Assembly: GCA_030612905.1 (NCBI GenBank)
Contig: JAUWNA010000149.1
Span: 1 to 5,600, forward strand
Source: Promethearchaeota archaeon
Lineage (GTDB): Archaea > Asgardarchaeota > Lokiarchaeia > Sigyniarchaeales > SOKP01
Direction: 5' to 3'
DNA: 5,600 bases
Below the pieces are notes generated by a model. That model had not been told where the DNA came from, did no database searches, and saw nothing but the letters and a program-made list of their open reading frames with translations. A program made the translations under genes and the position numbers. Positions within the stretch are counted from its first letter, which is position 1; every line of letters begins with the position of its first letter. This document shows, one piece after another, positions 1-5,154 of this stretch.

Positions 1-109
1 AAAGGAAAGAAGTCTAACTTCAGTTGTGGAAAATTTTAACAGCGCGATTGAAATGATGGATAAATGCACCGAATATTTACTTTCGGCAAAAGAAGCTTTG
101 AATGAATAA
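1..109 (+). CDS. C-terminal end of an unidentified protein (5' end outside window)
   Basis: Frame 2 is the only + strand frame open from the window edge to a stop (TAA at 107-109); the other two hit stops within about 40 bases. It encodes 35 residues ending LLSAKEALNE. Hydrophobic residues recur at helical spacing (V, F, I, M, Y, L), so this is probably a C-terminal amphipathic or coiled-coil helix. A T-rich tract follows the stop, as expected for an archaeal gene end, and the next gene converges on it. The family cannot be named from so short a piece. That it is a real gene end rests on the open frame, the composition and the position. Confidence 0.6.
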   Translation, partial: KERSLTSVVENFNSAIEMMDKCTEYLLSAKEALNE

Positions 110-134
110 AGAAAATAATTATATCTTTCTAAAT

Positions 135-146
135 CTTTTTATTTTT
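135..146 (+). terminator. T-tract terminator for the upstream + strand gene
   Basis: Two runs of five T separated by one A lie about 26 bases after the stop at 109. Archaeal RNA polymerase terminates on such U-rich tracts without needing a hairpin. Inferred from sequence and position only. Confidence 0.45.
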
Positions 147-180
147 ACTAATTTAAGGAATTCTGTATTTAATCGATAAA

Positions 181-197
181 ATTAAAAAGAAAAATAG
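181..197 (-). terminator. T-tract terminator for the GTPase gene
   Basis: Read on the - strand, this stretch just after the GTPase stop codon (198-200) is CTATTTTTCTTTTTAAT, with two T5 runs. This is a typical archaeal U-tract terminator. Together with 135-146 it lets the two convergent genes each end without running into the other. Confidence 0.5.
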
Positions 198-1406
198 TTA
201 GAGGAATAAATTAATTAAGGGCAATAGTTGTTGCTTGAAGTAATCGATTTTTTCGTAAAGAAGCTCGACATTTTCTGATAAGATCCATAAATAAACTGGA
301 ATATTCAATTCGGAATATTCAAATAGTTTTTCTCCTCGAATAGTAAATCCATTTAGGGGGAAATTAAGCGTCATCGAAGGTTCTCTAATTAATCCAATTG
401 AACTGTGGAAGTTTGAGAGAGTTTGCATAATTAAAGCTGTATTATTTAACAATGCCTTGTCAGTTTCTGAGTCTGTGAAGTTTCCAAAAATTAATCCGTC
501 CATGGAAATCAAACTAGCTGCTTTACCTTCAATTACATGGGTGAAATCTTCGAGGATGTTTTCGATAATTTCAGATGTTTCAGAGACCTTTTTTAACGCC
601 TCGCTAAACATTTGCATTATCGTTTCTTTCTGAAATATTGTAGTATCTGAATAGCTAATAGATATTTTCTCAAATTCACCAGCAATGTGATCAAATTTAG
701 ATTTTATAGTAGATACGTTATTCTGCCATTCGAGCGAGGTGCGGACATCCTGATCGCTTTTAGAAAGTACAACTAAAATTGGGGGGGCCTCATTTAATTG
801 TTTTAAAGCTTTCAAAACTTGGCGAAAGTAATTTGCTGATTCTGTAAATCGTTCAGTCTCTTGGGTGTCGACAACGTACAAAATTAAATCTGCTTCAGTA
901 AAAAATAGCTCAGGTTTATTAAAGTATAGTTTCTCTCTATACTGAACTTGACCCCCTAAATCCCATGAGAGTATTGGATAACCGAAAAAATCTAATTTTT
1001 CGCGCTTAACCCCCCTTGTTGGCATCAAGGACTTAATTATAGAATACTTATCCTGAAGCACTGCTAAAATACTGGTTTTTCCTCCATTATCAAGCCCGAT
1101 CATTAATAATTTTTTATGAGCTCTTAACTTTTCTCTAATCGCTTTCTCTAATACTTGAGCTATCTTGACCCATTTTGTAAGAACATTTATAGGAATTTCT
1201 TCTATCTTGGGAAGATTGTCTAAAGGAACTTTGGCTAACGCTTCAATATTTTTTATATTATGTTCAATTAATTTATCGCTAGAAATCTGATCAATCCCAA
1301 TAAGACTATTCGGCTTGAACCTTAATGCTTCATCTAGTTCATTAATAATAACAGAACTTTTGAAGAAGTCTTTAATCACAACCTTTCTAATCTCCTCTTC
1401 AGACAT
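198..1406 (-). CDS. Arf-like GTPase with N-terminal HhH-like domain and C-terminal roadblock-like domain
   Basis: This 402-residue protein has three parts. Residues about 33-90 form short helices (LIGIDQISSDKLIEHNIKNI) resembling the helix-hairpin-helix domain at the N-terminus of RadA/Rad51. Residues about 98-275 are an Arf-type G domain: P-loop GLDNGGKT (104-111), switch I Thr130 in PTRGV, and WDLGGQ (148-153), which keeps the Arf Trp and catalytic Gln. G4 is SKSD (215-218) instead of NKxD, and G5 is not clear (about 251-254). Residues about 280-400 follow the roadblock/LC7 order helix, two strands (ASLISMDGLIFGNF), helix, three strands, helix. No signal peptide, membrane segment or Gly2 for myristoylation is seen, so it is probably cytosolic or recruited to membranes by partners. 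The fusion recalls eukaryotic Rag/Gtr GTPases. The ATG at 1404-1406 has only a weak upstream ribosome site. The GTPase call is secure, the flanking domains are fold-pattern inferences, and the cellular role is unknown. Confidence 0.95.
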   Translation of the reverse strand: MSEEEIRKVVIKDFFKSSVIINELDEALRFKPNSLIGIDQISSDKLIEHNIKNIEALAKVPLDNLPKIEEIPINVLTKWVKIAQVLEKAIREKLRAHKKLLMIGLDNGGKTSILAVLQDKYSIIKSLMPTRGVKREKLDFFGYPILSWDLGGQVQYREKLYFNKPELFFTEADLILYVVDTQETERFTESANYFRQVLKALKQLNEAPPILVVLSKSDQDVRTSLEWQNNVSTIKSKFDHIAGEFEKISISYSDTTIFQKETIMQMFSEALKKVSETSEIIENILEDFTHVIEGKAASLISMDGLIFGNFTDSETDKALLNNTALIMQTLSNFHSSIGLIREPSMTLNFPLNGFTIRGEKLFEYSELNIPVYLWILSENVELLYEKIDYFKQQLLPLINLFL

Positions 1407-1453
1407 TTTTTGTCAACGAACCTAATATCAATTATGCTTTTTAATAGTCTATA

Positions 1454-1473
1454 ACTTTATTTTATAATAAAGT
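1454..1473. repeat. 20-bp inverted repeat over the GTPase promoter
   Basis: Perfect 7-base arms ACTTTAT (1454-1460) and ATAAAGT (1467-1473) flank the 6-base centre TTTATA. It overlaps the best TATA-like box of the - strand GTPase gene, the position expected for a repressor site. A chance palindrome is possible in such A+T-rich DNA. Confidence 0.4.
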
Positions 1474-1483
1474 AAATATTAAT

Positions 1484-1497
1484 AAAACTTTAGTTTT
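1484..1497. repeat. 14-bp inverted repeat in the divergent promoter region
   Basis: Arms AAAACT (1484-1489) and AGTTTT (1492-1497) are perfect complements around TT. It lies 10 bp from the 20-bp palindrome, upstream of the GTPase TATA-like box. It may be a second operator half of the same control region; its function is unknown. Confidence 0.35.
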
Positions 1498-1592
1498 GTG
1501 AAAAACACATAAAACAGATAAAACCATAAATATTTATTCTTATTGTTTCATATAAAGTTTAGAAAGTAATTAAGGGCATATTTAAAAGTAAT

Positions 1593-1609
1593 AAGGGTAT
1601 TTGAACTTG
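1593..1609 (+). promoter_or_regulatory. Ribosome site and two alternative TTG starts of the vWA gene
   Basis: The stretch AAGGGTAT precedes TTG AAC TTG. The GGG is 3 nt from the first TTG (1601) and 9 nt from the second (1607). The second spacing is more usual and would shorten the protein by two residues, giving an N-terminus of M-S-E-W. Which one is used cannot be settled from sequence. Confidence 0.5.
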
Positions 1610-2800
1610 TCTGAATGGACTCCTGAGAACATTGTTATTTGTATTGATACTTCTAGATCTATGTATCGAACAGATTATCAGCCAAACCGAATGAAATGTA
1701 GTATTGATGCTGTAAAGAAGCTAATCAGCGAAAGGTTTGCTGAAGATAATTCGAGTGCCTTTGCGATTGTTGCATTTTCTGATAAACCAAAGAAAATCAT
1801 TGATTTCACGAACATAAAGGGTCGACTCTTTGACGCTATAGATTCTTTAAACATTTCTGGTAAATCATCAATGGGAGAGGCTTTAGGTCTCTCAATAAAA
1901 CTTATTATTTCAGAATTACGTAAAATAGCAGCTAAAATTCCTCGAATTCTTATTATTTCTGACGGAAACTACACAAAAATGGCAATAGATCCTTTGAAAA
2001 TGGCGCGCCTTGCTCAAGGATTAAACATTAAAATAGATTCATTTCGTTTAGGAGAGCTCTCTACTCTTAATGTTTTAAAAAGAATGTCAGACATAACAGG
2101 TGGTAATTATTACTACAATAATGATGCTCAAACTTTATTGCAATCAGCTCACGATCTAGCAAGTTCTAACGTTAAAACTTATGGTGGTGGAGATAGTTCC
2201 CTGATCGAAAATCCTGCTTTTCTAAGAAAAATATCTGCTGATTTATTAAGAGTTCAAGATTTAACTAAAGATCAAGAACAGCGAGTATTACAAATGAAAG
2301 GTTTAGGAGATTATAAGAAATGTTCGATTTGTTTTTCCGACACAAACCCATATACAAAAAGTTCATTTTACATTAGCGGACGGTATTGCCCTCAATGTCA
2401 AACTCCGTTTCATATTCATTGTTTAAATTCGTGGGCAGAAGCCCAAAAAGACAAAAAAATGAGACTGGCCGGGACCGTCCGGTGTCCTCATTGCTTTTAT
2501 CTCTTAAAAATTCCTACTGAAGTTTCTCAAGCTCAAAAATTAACTTCTTTGATTAAACCGCGTATAAAACAAAAACAGGCTCCTAAAGAGCCAGAAATAT
2601 CTCACACAGAAAAAGTGAATTTTAAGGATTTAGATTCTGACGAGTTGTTTAACTCTTGCCCCGTATGTAATTTTATATTTGAAGAAGGACAAGAAATTTT
2701 AAGGTGTGATAACTGTAAAACCTTGTACCATGAAACATGCTTTAAAGATTTAAGAAATAAACAATGTAAAAATTGTGGTGTAAAATTACATCTTTTCTAA
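1601..2800 (+). CDS. von Willebrand A domain protein with two RING/PHD-type zinc fingers
   Basis: The 399-residue protein starts with a vWA domain (about 10-190). The metal-site (MIDAS) motif DTSRS is at 16-20, with Ser89/Ser90 in the GKSSMGEAL turn and Asp121 in SDGN as further likely ligands. After a helical linker come two fingers with one shared ligand order, CxxC, CxxC, x4, HxxC, CxxC. Finger 1 uses C241, C244, C263, C266, H271, C274, C295 and C298; finger 2 uses C353, C356, C369, C372, H377, C380, C389 and C392. These are binuclear treble-clef fingers of the RING/PHD/Prok-RING class. The layout resembles the TFIIH subunit p44/Ssl1, and finger 1 could suit a ubiquitin ligase. The start must be non-ATG, because the first in-frame ATG falls inside the MIDAS motif. 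TTG 1601 is used here; TTG 1607 has better spacing (9 nt) from GGG at 1595-1597. No signal peptide or membrane segment is seen, so it is likely cytosolic. The fold calls are firm and the function is inferred. Confidence 0.95.
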   Translation: MNLSEWTPENIVICIDTSRSMYRTDYQPNRMKCSIDAVKKLISERFAEDNSSAFAIVAFSDKPKKIIDFTNIKGRLFDAIDSLNISGKSSMGEALGLSIKLIISELRKIAAKIPRILIISDGNYTKMAIDPLKMARLAQGLNIKIDSFRLGELSTLNVLKRMSDITGGNYYYNNDAQTLLQSAHDLASSNVKTYGGGDSSLIENPAFLRKISADLLRVQDLTKDQEQRVLQMKGLGDYKKCSICFSDTNPYTKSSFYISGRYCPQCQTPFHIHCLNSWAEAQKDKKMRLAGTVRCPHCFYLLKIPTEVSQAQKLTSLIKPRIKQKQAPKEPEISHTEKVNFKDLDSDELFNSCPVCNFIFEEGQEILRCDNCKTLYHETCFKDLRNKQCKNCGVKLHLF

Positions 2801-2824
2801 TTACAGCTATCTTACTAAATTATA

Positions 2825-2836
2825 TTTTTATAAATA
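2825..2836 (+). promoter_or_regulatory. TATA-like box for the mtrH-like gene
   Basis: TTTTTATAAATA lies about 70-80 bases before the ATG at 2906. A second candidate, TATAAATG at 2860-2867, would place the transcript start within about 20 bases of the ATG. No good Shine-Dalgarno sequence precedes the ATG, so a very short leader is plausible. The 105-bp gap after the vWA gene suggests separate transcription, and its T-run at 2825-2829 could also help end the vWA transcript. Confidence 0.4.
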
Positions 2837-2905
2837 TTAGTTTTAAATAGTCTTAGTGCTATAAATGATACTATCTTAATATTGAATTTTTAAAATGATC
2901 TTAAT

Positions 2906-3787
2906 ATGCCGCAAGAATATTTTTTATATGGAGATATCAAATTAGGTTATGGTGGTTATGATTTACCCCCCATAATGATTGGAACGATGTTTTATCAAAG
3001 TCAAACTTTGGTTGATCGTAAAAATGAAGAAATATTTGACGAAGAAAAAGCTGCTAAAAGAATTAGCACTCAAAAAGCTTTAGCTAAACAATATAAAATT
3101 CCTGATTTAATTGAGATTTCAGCAGTTACACCTCAGGCTATGGTAAAATATTTAGAGTTTTATTTTGATAAATTTGAACCCCCTTTTGTTTTAGGGGGGA
3201 CTTTTGGGGCTAGAGTTGCGGGTCTTGAATGGCTTTCAGAAAATGGGGTTAAGCCAAATGAATTTATATATAATGCTGTATCAAACCTAAAAAATATGAA
3301 AGAAATTGAACTTCTCCAAAAGAACAAAATAACTTCTGCTGTGGTTTTAATCTTAGCCTCAAGAAATATGAGCTCTACGCAAAGATATTCTTACATAACC
3401 GAAAATAACCAACCGGGAAATACAAATATTATTGATGGTTTGAAAAAAATTGGTATAAAGAACATTTGGGTCGATGGAGGGGTAATTGACATCGAAAGCT
3501 TAGCCCACATCCTCGAAACGCAACAATTAATTAGTAGCTCTCTTAAACTCCCTGTTGGTACCGCGCCTACTCTTTTTCTTTTTAAATATTCCTCACCTAG
3601 ACTAAATAAAAGATTTCATACCAAATATCGAAAAGCTAGTATAATGGCTATAGCATCGTGGTTTTCTAACTTTTTATTCTATGGCGCGATTGAAGATGCT
3701 AAAGAGTGCTTTGCGTCTGTTTTTCAAGCATTAGAGTTCAAGAAAGTGTTGAAAAATAATAATATCAAGTTGTTAGATAAATTATAA
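2906..3787 (+). CDS. mtrH: MtrH-family (tetrahydromethanopterin S-methyltransferase subunit H-like) methyltransferase
   Basis: MtrH-family proteins are TIM-barrel enzymes that move a methyl group between tetrahydromethanopterin and a corrinoid cofactor, in the cytosol or at the membrane-bound Mtr complex. Family features run the full 293 residues (MtrH is usually a little over 300): IMIGTMFYQSQTLVD near the N-terminus (23-37), FDEEKAA (44-50), the barrel strand and turn PFVLGGTFGARV (93-104), IYNAVS (121-126), LPVGTAP (215-221) and FLFYGAIEDAKECF (256-269). In the MtrH I recall, the 97-99 segment reads Asp-Ser-Thr; here it is Gly-Gly-Thr, which may alter pterin binding. The ATG start matches the family's usual N-terminus. 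No corrinoid protein or other Mtr subunit is adjacent. Such stand-alone MtrH-like proteins often work with a separate corrinoid protein on methylated substrates or in the Wood-Ljungdahl methyl branch. The family is firm; the substrate is unknown. Confidence 0.95.
   Translation: MPQEYFLYGDIKLGYGGYDLPPIMIGTMFYQSQTLVDRKNEEIFDEEKAAKRISTQKALAKQYKIPDLIEISAVTPQAMVKYLEFYFDKFEPPFVLGGTFGARVAGLEWLSENGVKPNEFIYNAVSNLKNMKEIELLQKNKITSAVVLILASRNMSSTQRYSYITENNQPGNTNIIDGLKKIGIKNIWVDGGVIDIESLAHILETQQLISSSLKLPVGTAPTLFLFKYSSPRLNKRFHTKYRKASIMAIASWFSNFLFYGAIEDAKECFASVFQALEFKKVLKNNNIKLLDKL
3179..3198 (+). other. G+C-rich hairpin inside the mtrH-like coding region
   Basis: CCCCCT (3179-3184) can pair with AGGGGG (3193-3198) around an 8-base T-rich loop, in otherwise A+T-rich DNA. 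It encodes the barrel segment P-P-F-V-L-G-G using CCC and GGG codons. This may be simple coding constraint, or an RNA element affecting elongation. Confidence 0.3.
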
Positions 3788-3842
3788 AATACAGAAAAAG
3801 AGCTAAATATCACATAATCAAAATTTAAATAAGCTTAATTTC

Positions 3843-3860
3843 TTACTATAACTATAGTAA
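3843..3860. repeat. 18-bp perfect inverted repeat (TTACTATA-AC-TATAGTAA)
   Basis: Perfect 8-base arms with a 2-base spacer make this the strongest palindrome in the window and a good candidate for a dimeric regulator site. Related shorter repeats follow at 3879-3893 and 3933-3942. Confidence 0.5.
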
Positions 3861-3878
3861 TTACACATTTGGATAAAA

Positions 3879-3893
3879 TTACTAATTCAGTAA
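3879..3893. repeat. Inverted repeat TTACT-N5-AGTAA
   Basis: Five-base perfect arms (3879-3883 and 3889-3893) match the outer bases of the 18-bp palindrome at 3843-3860. It is weak alone; its support comes from repeating the same arm sequence. Confidence 0.35.
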
Positions 3894-3932
3894 ATAACAA
3901 AAAAGATATACAATATAATTAACTTATTATAA

Positions 3933-3942
3933 TTACTGGTAA
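3933..3942. repeat. Short inverted repeat TTAC-TG-GTAA
   Basis: Four-base arms with a 2-base spacer sit just before the ribosome site of the TPR/SNAP-like gene. This is the third member of the TTAC/GTAA series and would overlap the likely transcript start near 3943. Confidence 0.3.
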
Positions 3943-3944
3943 AT

Positions 3945-3951
3945 AGGAAAG
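3945..3951 (+). promoter_or_regulatory. Shine-Dalgarno-like site AGGAAAG
   Basis: It lies 7 nt before the ATG at 3959 and is the clearest ribosome site in the window. It supports that ATG as the start of the TPR/SNAP-like gene. Confidence 0.6.
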
Positions 3952-3958
3952 TAGGAAT

Positions 3959-5101
3959 ATGTCGTATAATAATGACCTTAAAGAAGAAAAAGAAATTGAA
4001 GCAATTAAATTAATTGATTGGGCCGAAGAATTAGCTGATCAAGGGGAAGGCGATAAAGCCATAGATGAATACGAGAAAGCAGCCCAAATTTATCTCGATA
4101 TCGGAGGTTATATCAAATTAGATGAATTATATATAAGAATAACACATCTTATTTCTCAATTTAAAAACAATATTCAAGCAACTTATCGCTTAAAATCGAT
4201 AATCCGTAAAACTGAAGAATTAAAATTATACGAGATATCAGCTAAGTTACTTATTCGATTAGGGAATATCTCTTTTAGAATGAAAGATTGGGAAACCGCT
4301 GGTGAAAGTTGGAATAAAGCTGGAGATTATTTATATGAAACAGATCCTGAAGATTATAATAGTTTAGCTTCGATCCTTTTGTTAAAAGCTGGACAATCGT
4401 TTGAGCGGTCTAATATAACAAAAGATTTAGGCAAACAATTAATTTTAAAGGCGGTAATGAGAATTAATAAGTTTGATGAACTATATCAAAAAGAAGAAAT
4501 AAAGGCACAGAACTTAATTATCAATAAAGAATTTGAAGCTGCTGCTGACAAATTTTATACGATTTCTACTTATTTTAAACAATCATTGGATAACTTAGGT
4601 GTTTTATTAGATGAGGAAGAATCTAAAGATACCGCGCTTAACGCTAAAGCTAGATTTATTCATTTTATCGCTGAATATCAAACTGTCTCAGCAATATGCC
4701 TAACAGCCACTAGAAATCCGGATTTCAAAGAAAAAATCGAAGACCTTGGCCGGAATTCGATTGAACTCTTTAAAGAATCGATATCATTGCTTAAAGAATA
4801 TTTGATAAATATAAAAAAGGATTTTGATAGGGAAATCATATTAAGAATTACTTTTGATACAATGCTATTAGAAATTATCCAAACTATTCTGGGTGTTGAG
4901 GAAATAAATTGCACTGAATATCTCCTAAAAAATCTCGAAGAGAATAATGCTTTAATTAAACAGCTGAAAAAAAGTTCGTACTTCAAAATCGTAAGGAAAA
5001 TTGAAAAATCTAGTTTAGTCGAAACTTTAAACGACATTCAAAAAGTGAACTTAGGACATTTTGAAAAAATCAAAAATATATTAGTTTCTCACTTCCAATG
5101 A
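3959..5101 (+). CDS. SNAP/TPR-like helical-repeat protein
   Basis: This 380-residue protein is almost wholly helical, with no signal peptide or membrane span. Residues about 15-49 form a clear TPR-type helix pair (EELADQGEGDKAIDEYEKAAQ with flanking helices), and 94-127 another (RLGNISFRMKDWETAGESWNKAG). A third, degenerate unit lies near 185-205 (INKEFEAAADKFY). The pattern of A-x-x-Y/F-x-x-A helices with a D-W or G-D turn resembles the alpha-SNAP family, which in eukaryotes bridges SNARE complexes to the ATPase NSF. Residues about 210-380 are long charged helices ending in a basic, leucine-rich tail that I do not recognise; eukaryotic alpha-SNAP is near 295 residues. It probably acts as a cytosolic scaffold or adaptor. 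It is preceded by a repeat-rich control region and converges on the ArsR-like gene. That it is a helical-repeat protein is firm; the SNAP assignment is moderate, and a generic TPR protein is the main alternative. Confidence 0.88.
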   Translation: MSYNNDLKEEKEIEAIKLIDWAEELADQGEGDKAIDEYEKAAQIYLDIGGYIKLDELYIRITHLISQFKNNIQATYRLKSIIRKTEELKLYEISAKLLIRLGNISFRMKDWETAGESWNKAGDYLYETDPEDYNSLASILLLKAGQSFERSNITKDLGKQLILKAVMRINKFDELYQKEEIKAQNLIINKEFEAAADKFYTISTYFKQSLDNLGVLLDEEESKDTALNAKARFIHFIAEYQTVSAICLTATRNPDFKEKIEDLGRNSIELFKESISLLKEYLINIKKDFDREIILRITFDTMLLEIIQTILGVEEINCTEYLLKNLEENNALIKQLKKSSYFKIVRKIEKSSLVETLNDIQKVNLGHFEKIKNILVSHFQ

Positions 5102-5121
5102 ATGTATTTCTCATTAAATGA

Positions 5122-5145
5122 TTTCTTCATGTATAAAAGAAGAAA
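5122..5145. terminator. Stem-loop between convergent genes, possible two-way terminator
   Basis: TTTCTTC (5122-5128) and GAAGAAA (5139-5145) form a 7-bp stem with a 10-base loop in the 53-bp gap between the TPR/SNAP-like stop (5101) and the ArsR-like stop (5155). The - strand also reads U-rich here (CTATTTTCTTCTTTTATAC), fitting termination of the ArsR-like transcript. Confidence 0.4.
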
Positions 5146-5154
5146 ATAGGAATA

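Larger units (their letters stand above)
1407..1600. promoter_or_regulatory. Divergent promoter region between the GTPase and vWA-zinc finger genes
   Basis: This 194-bp, very A+T-rich region must hold promoters for both genes. For the GTPase (-), a TATA-like TTATAAAATA lies at 1459-1468, placing a start near 1438; a nearer TTAAAAAG at 1437-1444 would give an almost leaderless transcript. For the + gene, candidates are ATAAATATTTAT (1526-1537, a perfect 12-bp palindrome), TATAAAG (1551-1557) and TTTAAAAG (1581-1588). The 1551 box best fits a short leader that includes the GGG at 1595-1597. Two inverted repeats sit on the GTPase side and are listed separately. Box choices are guesses by spacing. 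Confidence 0.5.
3788..3958 (+). promoter_or_regulatory. Control region upstream of the TPR/SNAP-like gene
   Basis: This 171-bp gap has no convincing small ORF. TATA-like sequences are AATTTAAATAAG (about 3822-3833), which would put a start near 3852 inside the first inverted repeat, and CAATATAATTAA (3911-3922), which would put a start near 3943 and leave a 16-nt leader containing AGGAAAG (3945-3951). The second fits translation better. Three inverted repeats with TTAC(T) and (A)GTAA arms occupy 3843-3942. Confidence 0.5.

Noticed and set aside
212..223. 12-base repeat TAATTAAGGGCA, also at 1567-1578
   Set aside because: One copy is inside the GTPase coding end and the other before the vWA gene. 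There are only two copies, with A+T-rich composition and no flanking similarity, so chance is enough.
781..787. Run of seven G (C7 on the coding strand) in the GTPase gene, a possible frameshift site
   Set aside because: The reading frame is intact on both sides and the protein motifs continue in frame, so no frameshift need be invoked. It encodes Ala-Pro-Pro before a buried strand.
2465..2486. Local G+C-rich patch with two CCGG sites in the vWA-zinc finger gene
   Set aside because: It codes for the loop before C295 of finger 1 and stays in frame. It is too short to indicate insertion or transfer.
2895..2897. ATG upstream of the mtrH-like start
   Set aside because: It is out of frame with the MtrH-like protein (11 bases before its ATG), and the family's N-terminus fits the ATG at 2906.
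4678..5037. 119-codon open frame on the - strand
   Set aside because: It lies wholly inside the + strand SNAP/TPR-like gene, has no ribosome site or known domain, and its Ser/Phe/Ile-rich product is typical of an antisense shadow of an A+T-rich, Glu/Lys-rich gene.
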